This document shows, piece after piece, positions 1 through 10,217 of a stretch of 64,000 nucleotides of DNA (positions are counted from its first letter, which is position 1; every line of letters starts with the position of its first letter). The stretch covers positions 2,053,362 to 2,117,361 of the forward strand of contig MU271148.1 of the NCBI GenBank assembly GCA_021432605.1. The letters are read 5' to 3'. Under the pieces are notes generated by a model. That model did not search any database. It was given only the letters and a program-made list of their open reading frames with translations, and was not told the origin of the DNA. This stretch comes from Coniochaeta sp. PMI_546 (taxonomy: Eukaryota > Ascomycota > Sordariomycetes > Coniochaetales > Coniochaetaceae). The translations under genes were made by a program, and so were the position numbers.

Positions 1-871
1 CCCATACGGCGGTTCCTGGATTATCCGTCAGCTGAGGCGGCTCACTTCCGAGTAGTCTGAGACAAAAACACTTACATCATGCTGCGGCTGAGGAAGGACA
101 CGCCTAGCATCATCGCCCAGCTAGGAATGGCGTTAAAGATGTAGAAGAAGTATCCAAGAGGGACGGACAGGCCGTTCTTGGCCAGTGGACCATTGAAGGG
201 GTGGAAGTATCCGTCATGATAACTCCAGCCCTCCTTGTCACCCTGGTTGTACAGGTCCACGAAGGTCTGATCAGTTGTAGAGGTCAAGTTCAGGCGCTTG
301 CGGTAGATCTCGACCGGTGCAGGAGGAGGCACCATGTCGATGGCCCAGACCGTTCCGCTGCTGGCAGACCAGCTGTTGCAGAGAACGGGCTGGTCATCGC
401 AGTTGATTAACGCCAAGTGCGGTGCCTTGGGCAGGAGCGCGAACCTGGCAGCAGACGCGTTGAAGGCCTTCTCGATCTTCTCGCAGTGACCTGGACAGGG
501 GAGTGGTTAGCATTGACGTGAACAGGATCTGATAATGATATAGTTCGTGGGAGCCCACCAAAGCATGTCTTGTTGCCTCCGCTAACCAACACCCACCATT
601 CTGTGGGCGTGGTCGAGTCGGCCTTCACAGGGCCATAGAGCGTGTCCTTCCAGTTGCTAAGCGTAAGGACGTCAACCTGCGTCGCACCGATGGCAGCCTC
701 AGCGGCTTGCACGGGGTTGGTCTTTGCACTAGGAGCCTCAGTCGGGGCCTTGGCGCCAAAGCTGCTAAGAAAGTTCTGAAATTGCGCCTTGTATTGCTCA
801 AATTGCTCAAATGGTCCCTGAGCAGCCGCGAGCAGCGGGAGCGCCAGCACGGCAGAAGTTGAGAGGCGCAT
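1..871 (-). CDS. Secretory membrane protein with thioredoxin-like domain (partial, C-terminus cut by window edge)
   Basis: Three exons are visible on the minus strand: 871-559, 490-76 and 15-1. The introns at 558-491 (GTGGGC..CAG) and 75-16 (GTAAGT..CTGAC..CAG) keep the frame. The protein opens with a signal peptide (MRLSTSAVLALPLLAAAQG). A central part has the layout of a thioredoxin fold: WWVLVSGG, then CFGHC at about residues 103-107, then LALINCDDQPVLC. The redox motif has three residues between the cysteines instead of the usual two, so oxidoreductase activity is doubtful. Near the visible end lies a hydrophobic stretch (PLGYFFYIFNAIPSWAMML) that is probably a membrane anchor. The likely location is the ER or secretory pathway. 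I do not recognise a named orthologue. The order suggests a fungal relative of membrane-bound PDI-like proteins; that is inference. Confidence 0.72.
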
Positions 872-1604
872 GTCGGAAAAAGTAGAAGGACGTTGATGGA
901 AGTGGTGTGAGCAACCGAGTTCGAAAGTTCAAGACGGAGAAGGGAAAACAGTATTCGCAGCAGGATTACCGAGCAACCAAGGGATTGAAGAAAAGATGAC
1001 GTCGGAGAATAGAATGATGGACCTCTGCGCAGGTCTGAAGGAAGGACAACGGCCTGTACGAGATCAAGCACCAGTTCGGATGGTTTGAAGGGAAGAGGGG
1101 ATGTGAAAGGAGTAATGGAAATAGGCGATAGTTGTCCTGATGACAACAAAGCTGTTCTCGGAGTGATGACTGAGCTAACGTAGAAGCTGCTAACCTGGAA
1201 GGTCGAAAGCACAGATGGGGTTCTCCCATACGACGGGGTCGTCATGGAGCCATGGAGGCCGGGAAAATGCCCGGCTCGGCCTCCATCCTAATGCGGATAA
1301 GACAGGTGGGGACACTTGCCAAGAAGACTCACGCAATTCCACGGATTTGTTGCCAATCACAGTGCGGAATTTTCTAGGGTCCAACAACACGCTCCGCCAT
1401 CTGCTGAGGCTTGTGCTTCAGTAAGCAAGAGTCCAGGTGCAAGTGTGGCTTAACCCCGATGGACGTGTACATATAAACGGCTTCACATTTGGACTCCGTG
1501 CCAATGTCACCAATCGACACGCCATTTCCACACCAACAACCTTATTTTGACGTCTAGCTAATGGTCTGTACCTCCTTGATCTGCTTGATGGTCTTGCTGA
1601 CAAG
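872..1604. promoter_or_regulatory. Divergent intergenic region between the thioredoxin-like gene and CENP-Q
   Basis: This 733-bp stretch separates two divergently transcribed genes. It holds a TATAAA at 1472-1477, about 130 bp before the CENP-Q start. Open frames here (for example 625-1245 minus) have low-complexity, codon-atypical translations and no family signal, so I do not call a gene. Confidence 0.5.
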
Positions 1605-3343
1605 ATGCAGGCGCCCTCTATGCCAAATCAGAAGCGCAAACGCGGTGGCCCGGCCGCATCGTCAGTTGCTGCCAACGACGCGTCGCAACGCGCTACGAGA
1701 GGCCGCGCGACAGGCAAAGAACCAGAAGTAGCAGCAGACGACCCGCCCCCCAAGGAGTCAACCGTGGCTGAGAACAAGGAAAATGAGAAGCGCGGCAACC
1801 GAGGTCGCGCGAGGAAAGGAGAATCACAGTTGGTCGAGGAGAAGGCAGATGCCGCGACTAGCGAGGTACGACGTAGTAAAAGAGACAGGCGGTCTGCAGA
1901 CGATAGTCCATGGTGGATATCCAGGTCTCATGGTGCAGAGGAGGAAGAAGAGGATGCCGGTGACACTTCGGCCCCGCCCAAGAAGCGTCCGCGGGTGTCG
2001 ACAGGACTTGTCACAGGGTTGAAGAAGCAAGATTCGCGTTCTAGAAGAGCCGAGCAGGAGTCAACATCGTCGCAGCCGGATCCCACAGTCTCTGATCGCC
2101 GCTCGAAAACACGTACAGCGACTGCTGAACATTCAGCTACCTTTGGGGAACCAGAACCCAAACGTCGCGGTCGCCCGCGAAAGTCGGACATCTCTACGAC
2201 AAGAGACGAGGAGCCACCAGTGCAGGAGGCGTTACAAGGCAAGAGAAGAGGCCGACCGCGTTTGTCCGATGTCTCTGCCACCGGACAGACCCCGAGCAAA
2301 GATCGTAGCGCGAGATCTCCAGCAAAGGCTCGGCTCACGAACAAACCAGTCACTGAGGGCAGGAGGGATTCGACAGCATCACAAAGGCGCATATCGAAGA
2401 AATCAGGTTCTCAAGAGGCAAATCACTCAGTTGCAGAAGTAGACGACGTGCTCGAGGCAAGCCTGCCAGAAGTGCCGAGATATCGACATATCGAGCCGCG
2501 GACACGCCAGATTCCTCGGTCGACCATTTCAGCCAAGTGGCAACCCCTTGATGAGGCGTCGGTTGAAGCTATCTCTACTATCGTCTCTGACACATCCAGG
2601 CCAGTGCTCCTTCGTCTACGAGACAAAGAGCTACGCCACCATGAAGGGCAAACCATCCTTCGAATATTCGCGGGTAGACTACGCTCTAAACTTCGAAAGG
2701 GGATGCCGTTCCCTCCACCGTCAACGAAAGCGGCTGGTTCAAGAGGAGACAAGGCGGGTGCGGGAGGTGGGCATGTGGAGGAGCTGGATTTTGAAAGCGT
2801 TGTTGATTCGATTGAATCGTTGGAGACGATGCTTGATCCTCTCCTCCACTCCATAGCATTGCTCGAGAAGGAGAAAGCAAAGGAGGAGGCTGCGCTCGAA
2901 AAGGAGTACGAGGCCCTGCGGACCCTGGAGTCGAATGCCAAAGCGGAAGCCAGAGGCTGGCGAGACAGGATGAAGAAAGCGCATCCTCTGGCTCCCGAAC
3001 CTGAGAAGCAAGAGGACAGGCATGAGTTTGTCCCCGTGAACGGAGGGGGGCTGAGGCTGGTCAGTCAGAAGAGCACACCGCTGACCGAGGTGTTCTACGT
3101 GAGTTCCATCATACATTTTGTACTGATGAATGGCTTCCTCTAACTATCACCGCTTAGAACACGAAGGATGAGGGGCTGCTGTCTATGTCACAGCAAATCG
3201 CAAGCCACATGGTGAGCATACAGAAGAATGTGCAACCCATCCATGAAGTCCTTCCAGCGATAGAGAAGAGCCGAGCAGCGCTGCAGACCGTCTTGCAAAC
3301 ACATCTGGCACCGCAACAAGTCGAGAGGGTGCTTCTCGGCTGA
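1605..3343 (+). CDS. fta7: Kinetochore protein, CENP-Q / Fta7 family
   Basis: Two exons, 1605-3098 and 3158-3343, joined by a GTGAGT..TAG intron, give 559 residues. CENP-Q (Okp1 in budding yeast, Fta7 in fission yeast) is an inner-kinetochore subunit of the COMA/CCAN assembly. The N-terminal half is basic and low-complexity and contains two textbook AT-hooks, KRRGRPRK near residues 186-193 and KRRGRPR near 213-219. The conserved C-terminal half starts around VPRYRHIEPRTRQIPRS and includes a coiled coil (IALLEKEKAKEEAALEKEY). The end after the intron (VQPIHEVLPAIEKSRAALQ) is also helical. A second in-frame Met at 1620 (MPNQKRKRGG) could be the true start. Assignment rests on my memory of the fungal CENP-Q pattern; the AT-hooks are seen directly. 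Confidence 0.75.
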
Positions 3344-4259
3344 GATGTTGGAGCTGTCAAGGACTTGAAAACGTCAGTCCAGCAACTGGTGCTGGCATAT
3401 GGCAGTACCCCCAGCTCAAACAACTTAAGTGTGTACTGTCATATTCGACTTGCAGGATTTTTTGGAGATGGTCGGAAAACTTCTTTGACCTAACTCATAA
3501 ACCGAGGTCGCCTGGGCCGGAATATTCGCCAAATTGCCAATTGGTGCCATTCGTGCCTCAGGTTGTCAGCACCAATTTTACCTCATACCTGTTAAAAAAA
3601 ATTCCAGGTTGTTACGGGTAACACCTGCAGTTCAATTAACTCTTCCCCGGTTCTCGGAGCGGTCCACGGCGCCCAACCCGGTCAAAGTCGGATGAAGGGT
3701 GCAGGATGCAGGACATTTGCATGTCACTCTGCAGTGTCGAGGAACTAGCCGAGCCAACTACAGCAGCCCATAAGGTGGTTTTCCTGTTGAGAATCCGCTG
3801 AGTTGTTAAGAGGTAGGTCTAGTTCTATCTCAGGTGGACGAGCTAGTCAGGTTTCAATTTGACTAGTATCACGCCATTACACCATCCAGTTTGGCAATAC
3901 AAATCTCGGCGGTGCAATGGACTTTGGCCTGAAAATCGACGTTGTGAGGTAGCGGACAGAAGAAGGACCTGCGCAGGTTCCCAGGTCGTGCAAATTCAGG
4001 TCATGTCAGCATGGCAAAGACAGGCCACCACGACCCGTGGGGAACCCCTCTACCGTACCTGCTTCGTGCATGGTTGACGCTGCCCACGTTCAGAAGGCAC
4101 CATTCGTAGAATACAGATGTCGTGTCCTGCCATCAGTTTAGATAGTGTGCCCTGGTCCTAGATCTGCGTTGCGTCAGATGGTGCGGTCGTTGTGGCTGTT
4201 GACCGACGGGACGCAAGCATGTCCAGCTGCGCTTGCAAGAGACGCGGTCAACGTGTGTC
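3344..4259. other. Intergenic, no gene seen
   Basis: About 0.9 kb between two genes on the same strand. It contains an A-rich run near 3594-3602 and no frame with a recognisable protein. A short ATG frame at 4219 (14 codons) overlaps the start of the next gene in another frame and could act as an upstream ORF. Confidence 0.5.
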
Positions 4260-4889
4260 ATGACAAGCTGTTATTGTTCGACCTATTTTGAAGACCTGCT
4301 TGTATGGCTCGTGGCCACCGTACTTATGTATATGACCGCGATCAACCTGTGCAACACTTTGGCCGTCAGACCTTCACTCGATGAACGACAGCCACGGCCA
4401 GAGGAAGAGATTCCGGTCAATAGAGAAGCGGTCGGTGCCTCACTCAATTCAGACACCACCGACGAGCCGAGCTACACGGAGTTTCAGGGTACGCTGGGTC
4501 CCACAGATTTTGGCGGTGACGTGGTAGAGCTGGACGACTTGGACACAGAAATCCCAGAGTCATCAACCTCTTCACCGCCATCGCCCTCAGAATATCGAGG
4601 AGGGCAAGCAAAACCGCGGACGAGATCGAACTCGCTTGGACGACGAACACGATCAAACTCAAGAGCACGGCGGAGGTCGGAAGACAGGATTCCCGGTCGA
4701 GCAAGCCCATTGGAGTATCTCCAGCCTCAGCAGAGCCAGGTTTCCTTCTTTGGAACACGGCGCCGTCAGCATCCTAACGATACAGAGTCCAGAGGATCCG
4801 AAGTCTATCGCCTAGAACCCTACGATCCATACTATCGACGACGAGCAGCCTCAGTACCTGCGCTAAGGTCGGGAATTGAGGACAGATAG
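4260..4889 (+). CDS. Small orphan protein with one membrane segment and an arginine/serine-rich tail
   Basis: A 209-residue frame opens at the ATG at 4260; the frame extends upstream only to a TTG. One hydrophobic segment (LLVWLVATVLMYMTAINLC) lies near residues 14-32. An acidic middle (DLDTEIPESSTSSPPSPSEY) follows, then a basic stretch with the near-repeat TRSNSLGRRTRSNSRARRRS, and a tail rich in Tyr and Arg. The composition looks like a single-pass protein with a long disordered cytosolic side that could be phosphorylated. I recognise no family. It sits between CENP-Q and MET6 on the same strand without overlap. The reading could be a lineage-specific gene or a spurious frame; the biased but non-repetitive protein favours a real gene. 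Confidence 0.5.
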   Translation: MTSCYCSTYFEDLLVWLVATVLMYMTAINLCNTLAVRPSLDERQPRPEEEIPVNREAVGASLNSDTTDEPSYTEFQGTLGPTDFGGDVVELDDLDTEIPESSTSSPPSPSEYRGGQAKPRTRSNSLGRRTRSNSRARRRSEDRIPGRASPLEYLQPQQSQVSFFGTRRRQHPNDTESRGSEVYRLEPYDPYYRRRAASVPALRSGIEDR

Positions 4890-5356
4890 TCTACCTAAAA
4901 TCTGTGTGTACTCTACTGGACCTAGTAGTCTATACCTACCAAGCACAGTACACATAGCTCGCCGACAACGCAGTGCCAAGACGAACGAATGGAAAAAAAG
5001 TTAGGACCCCTCATCACCACCAGAAGCTACCCCTGTCCTGCTCTACTTTGCCCTCACAACCCCACCATTCCAGATTCGCAATTCGAGTGCGGACCCGGGG
5101 CCACCACTCATCCCACCATCCCAGTGAATCCCACAGTGCACACCGCCCAGCGTGCATCATTCCTCCCTCTTATCAAAACTTCTGCACTTCCCTCCCTCGT
5201 CTCACTCCCTTCTTTTCTCCATACTTCTTATCATCTTCTTCTCTCTCCTCTCCTCCGCCCTCTTCCACTCCTCCATTCATTCATCCATCCAACACCATCA
5301 TCCTGACTATCTCTTCTTCTTTCCTAACAACCATACTGCACAGAGGATCGTTCAAG
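4890..5356 (+). promoter_or_regulatory. MET6 promoter and pyrimidine-rich leader
   Basis: The 467 bp before MET6 become strongly C/T-rich on the plus strand from about 5150 to 5345, the usual pattern of a highly expressed fungal promoter and 5' leader. I found no CACGTG (Cbf1-type) site here. An ATG at 4989 opens a 105-codon frame; whether it is in the mRNA depends on the transcription start. Confidence 0.55.
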
Positions 5357-7796
5357 ATGGTTCAGTCAGCAATTCTCGGTTTTCCCCGTATGGGTGTCAA
5401 CCGTGACCTGAAGAAGGCCACCGAAGCTTGTAGGTGTCCCCCTTCCTCATACCATTCCGCTCACCGCTGCTTTCGAACCAAGAACTGACACTTTATGATC
5501 ATCAGACTGGGGTGGCAAGCTCTCACAAGCCGATCTCCTCGCCGAGGCCAAGAGGCTGAGGCTCGCACACTGGAAGATCCAGAAGGATGCTGGTGTCGAT
5601 ATCATTCCCAGCAACGACTTTGCCCTGTATGACCATGTCCTTTCACATATCCAGGACTTTGGTGTAAGTACCGCTATATGCTTCATCTTAGGATACCACC
5701 AGTGCTGACCTCGTGACCTCTTTCAGGCCGTTCCCGAGCGTTACTCCAACGCCGGCCTCGACCGCATCGATGAGTACTTCGCCATGGGCCGTGGCCACCA
5801 GAAGGATGGTGTCGATGTCCCCAGTCTGGAGATGGTGAAGTGGTTTGACTCCAACTACCACTATGTCAAGCCCACCCTCCAAGCCAACCAGACCTTCAAG
5901 CTCACCTCCAGTCCCAAGGCTGTCGCCGAGTTCAGTGAGGCCAAGGAGGCTGGCATCAACACCCGCCCCGTCCTGGTCGGACCCGTGTCTTTCCTCACAC
6001 TGGCCAAGGCCGACCGTGGCCAGACCGTTGACCCCATCGACCTGCTCGAGAAGCTTCTCCCTGTCTACGAGGAGCTCCTGACCAAGCTGAAGGAGGCCGG
6101 TGCCGAGACTGTTCAGATTGACGAGCCTGTCCTCGTCTTCGATCTCCCGTCCAAGAGCAAGGCTGCCTTCAAGCCCACATATGAGAAGCTCGCCAGCCTT
6201 GGTGACAAGATCCCCAAGCTTGTCTTCTCCACCTACTTTGGAGATATCGTCCACAACCTGGATGCTGTCCCGAAGGACATATATGCCGTCCACGTGGACC
6301 TCGTCCGCAACCCTGAGCAGCTTGAGGCCGTCATTGGTGCCCTTGGCCCCAAGACTATCCTCTCTGCCGGTGTCGTTGATGGACGTAACATCTGGAAGAC
6401 CAACCTGAAGCGTGCCATCGAGACCGTCGAGTCCGCCATCCAGAAGCTTGGAAAGGACAGGGTCATTGTCGCCACCTCCAGCTCTCTCCTGCACACCCCT
6501 CACACCCTTGCCAGCGAGAAGAAGCTGGACGCCGAGATTGCTGATTGGTTCTCGTTCGCCTCTGAGAAGGCCGTCGAGGTTGCCATCATTGCCAAGGCCG
6601 TCACTGAGGGCCCCGCCTCCGTCCGGGAGCAGCTCGAGGCCAACGCCAAGTCGATGCAGGCTCGTGCCACCTCTAGCCGGACCAACGACCCCAAGGTCAA
6701 GGACCGTCAGAGCAAGATCAAGCCCGAGGACTACAACCGCAAGTCGGACTTCTCGGTCAGAATCGCTCAGCAGCAGAAGAAGCTCAACCTTCCCCTCTTC
6801 CCCACCACCACCATCGGCTCCTTCCCCCAGACCAAGGAGATCCGTCTCCAGCGCAACAAGCTCACCAAGGGTGAGATCACCGCTGAGCAGTATGACAAGT
6901 TCATCGAGAAGGAGATCGAGGAGAACGTGAAGATCCAGGAGGAGCTGGATCTCGACGTCCTGGTCCACGGCGAGCCTGAGCGCAACGACATGGTTCAGTT
7001 CTTCGGCGAGCGCCTGAACGGCTACACCTTCACGACCCACGCTTGGGTGCAGAGCTATGGCTCCCGCTGCGTCCGTCCTCCCATCATTGTCGGCGACATC
7101 TCTCGCCCCGCACCCATGACCGTCAAGGAGTCCAAGTACGCCGTATCGATCTCCAAGAAGCCCATGAAGGGTATGTTGACTGGGCCTGTCACCTGCCTCC
7201 GGTGGTCGTTCCCCCGTGACGACGTCCACCAGTCGGTCCAGGCCGAGCAGCTTGCTCTGGCTCTCCGCGACGAGGTCGTGGATCTCGAGAAGGCTGGCGT
7301 CGACGTCATCCAGGTCGACGAGCCTGCCCTCCGGGAGGGTCTTCCCCTGCGCGCTGGCGAGGAGCGCAAGGCTTACCTCGACTGGGCCGTCAAGGCTTTC
7401 CGGCTCTCAACGACCGGCGTCGAGGACTCTACCCAGATCCACTCGCATTTCTGCTACTCGGAGTTCCAGGACTTCTTCCACGCCATTGCCGCGCTGGATG
7501 CCGATGTCCTGTCCATCGAGAACAGCAAGTCCGATGCGAAGCTCCTCAAGGTCTTTGTCGACTCTGAGTACCCCCGCCACATCGGCCCTGGTGTCTACGA
7601 CATCCACTCTCCCCGTGTCCCCAGCGAGCAGGAGATCCGCGACCGCATCGAGGAGATGCTGCAGTACCTCAAGCCAGAGCAGCTCTGGATCGACCCTGAC
7701 TGCGGTCTGAAGACTCGCCAGTGGAAGGAGACCAAGGAGGCCTTGACCAACATGGTCAACGCCGCCAAGTTCTTCCGCGCGAAGTACAGCAAATAG
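5357..7796 (+). CDS. MET6: Cobalamin-independent methionine synthase (5-methyltetrahydropteroyltriglutamate-homocysteine methyltransferase)
   Basis: The enzyme moves the methyl group of 5-methyl-tetrahydrofolate-polyglutamate to homocysteine, the last step of methionine synthesis, in the cytosol. Three exons, 5357-5429, 5506-5663 and 5727-7796, give 766 residues, the normal length for MetE/Met6. The start MVQSAILGFPRMGVNRDLKK and the split AYWGGKL are typical. The zinc and homocysteine ligands are all present: H651 and C653 in IHSHFCYSEF, E675 in LSIENSKSD and C736 in DPDCGLKTR. The spacing of 22 and 61 residues matches E. coli MetE. The second half opens with FPTTTIGSFPQTKEIR. Codon use is strongly biased, as in abundant proteins. 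Homocysteine synthase (MET17), which makes its substrate, lies about 19 kb downstream. Confidence 0.97.
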
Positions 7797-10217
7797 ACGT
7801 TTTAATGAACAATATATGTGAGGGAAGGAAACGGCGTATAGGATTGGGCTTGTCATTTTTTCATTTTCCTCCTTCACACCTCTGGGGTTTGCATTCGATT
7901 TGAAGGGTTTGCAGGATCTGTTACATTCAACAGTAACAAAAGCTGCATTCAACATGGCGTTTGGGCCAATGGCTACTTCAAAAAGCTGAAAAGGAGCGCA
8001 AACGGTCGAACAGGTTGGCATTTAACATACCCATGGGAGGTTTACAGGCAAGGAAGGGAAAGGGATCGGTGTATGGCTTTTCGTGATGGCACGATACTAA
8101 AGAACGGAATCTTCAACGTCCAGTTAGAAGAAAAAAATTGAAACCCAATTCAACTGGGTCAAACAAAACTTCTGATCTCCAAATGATCTTTGTGTGAATT
8201 TTTGAATGTCCTTGAGCGCAACCACGCAAAAGGTGCGCTGAACTGGGTAATTTGTTATGAAGCTCCTGTTGACCGAGCACGATGCGCTTCAATCATTCTG
8301 CGACAGGCCCCTGACATCTTCGATCTGAAAGGAATATTTTCGAACCCTCGACCAGGTACGGCAGCTATCGAACACCGCAATGGGATCCCCGGCGGCTACC
8401 TAGGGTGGAGTTGGCGACGGACATAGGTGGATAAGCGGCTTCGTGAAACAGGCCTCCTCTTCCTCGCGACCCCTGACTTATTACTTTACGCAGAACATCC
8501 ACTGACATCACAGGTCCTGTCCTTCTTTTCCTGTCTGTGGAAGTTTAAAGAGAGCACCAGGGCTTCCGAGGGATGGAGCGAAGAATTTGGGCTGAGGTTT
8601 GCGCGGCCAAATGTCAAGAGACAGCTTTGGGGGACGAATAACTACTTCAATTGGTTCCTCGATGCAAGAAGCACGATCACAAGAAGTACCACGTACACGT
8701 GTACTATGGTATGATAACAGAACCAAAAGTGCAAATTATTTTTGTGCAGATAATTGAGGGTATCAAGGATTCCCCGTCGAGAATACCGACTCCTGACCAC
8801 CTTACCGGGTAAGCGTTTCATCCCGATATTAAAGTCTCGGCTTTTTCAAGTGATGCTGGCAACCTACCATAGCAAGTTCCAACTGCCATCGCTTAGACCG
8901 CCAGCTACCTATATGGGCGGCACGCCCTCGGATGCCGGTAGTTTTGATGGATAAAGCATCTCTCACGTCTTTTTGTTCCAGCTGCACCTCCGTCTCGTCA
9001 TATGCCACGCCTCGACCGTCGAGCCGCAAGAGATGTCGGCCAACTTCCAAGGTTACGTCGAAGGCCTTTCCGCTGCGTATGCTGAAATTCTAGCGTGGGA
9101 TTTGATCTGGGTCTATCGCAGCAGACGGCTGGGCAGCGGGGACCAACATTTCGACGCGAGGTGGAATATCGGCCGATAGACAGAGTTGCGCCTGGGATCC
9201 GCATAGGCGAGTAGCGGGCAGTGCCCGACTGCGGCGCGGATCATAACGCACATCATTGTGCTGCTCATTTCATGCTCTGAAGCACTTGGGATGCAAATCG
9301 AAACCGACCGCGGAGAATTACCAGGAATCAGACGGAGATCATGGAGGCTCACGACGAGCAAAACAGCACACCAGAAATGAAGGACAGCGAGTGCTTGAAT
9401 CATGCAGCCACACACGCATCCACCCTCTCGGACCCCCCAGTCAGCAAGCCCCTGAATGGAGATCTGGTGTCTAGCCGAGACTCCCCATTGGCTCATCTCC
9501 CGCGTCTCAGGTTTGCGGTTCCTGCATATCTTGCCCCGCCAAATCGACGACAACGGTCCCCTTGTTCCTGGATGCTTGCCTCATCCTCAACTCCACCACG
9601 CTGTCCGTAGCGCAAACCCAGCAGTTTCGTGGGCCTTGGCTGGTTCATTAAGGGTGCCATGGATCACTGGACGGTGGATGCACTGAGCTGTTGGCGGCTG
9701 TGCCGGTCGCTGTGTCAAGGCACAGCCCATCCACTTAGATGCCATGTCGAGTGTCATGGTCAGGGTTGGACAACTCGAAACTCCAATCCCAGGGGAGCAG
9801 CCCACACCCACAGGAGCTCCGAAATACCATGGTGGTATTCATGAAATGGTAGGCCAGTATAAGGCTCAGATCGTCTCCGTTTGTCCTCTCCTTCTCGCCT
9901 GTCTTCAACCTCCCTTTCCCGGTCGTCTCTTCCTTTCTGTTGATCCCACGATCTCTTCCACGACAAGCATCCATTCTTTCTGCCTGTCCGGTTCTTGCAA
10001 GCAAGCAACCTCACTTCTCGTTAACTTTCCAACTGTATCTACATTCACTTTCGAGCGAGCAACTGTGTCTGCTGCCACCCCGCGGAATCGATTTTCGCTC
10101 TTTTCAAGCATCTACCCCTTCCTTTCACCTCGTTCAGAGACATAGATTTCGATCTAGGGCAGAAGAGACACGAAGAAGTCACCATCAAACTCCATAAAAG
10201 ATACACAAGCACTCAAC
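7797..10217. other. Long intergenic region, no gene supported
   Basis: 2.4 kb without a convincing gene. It includes the MET6 3' end and the promoter and leader of the wall-protein gene (C/T-rich from about 9880, TATAAG at 9858-9863). Frames such as 9113-9553 minus translate to sequences with no family signal. A 12-bp perfect palindrome with a central CACGTG is at 8693-8704, and a 6-bp-stem inverted repeat is at 9823-9839. Confidence 0.55.
8693..8704. promoter_or_regulatory. 12-bp palindrome with central CACGTG (E-box type)
   Basis: GTACACGTGTAC reads the same on both strands. CACGTG is the core bound by bHLH factors such as Cbf1. It lies about 0.9 kb beyond MET6 and 1.5 kb before the wall-protein gene, so its target is unclear. 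Confidence 0.3.

Noticed and set aside
5688-7229. 513-codon open frame antisense to MET6
   Set aside because: It is the mirror of a GC-biased, highly expressed coding sequence; the translation is Leu/Gly/Asp-rich with no family signal.
8190-8714. Two adjoining frames in one phase interrupted by a single TAG, as if a read-through gene
   Set aside because: No start codon other than TTG/GTG, no family signal and no intron signals; chance openness is likely.
9113-9553. 146-codon minus-strand frame in the gap after MET6
   Set aside because: Atypical composition, no start context and no conserved motif.
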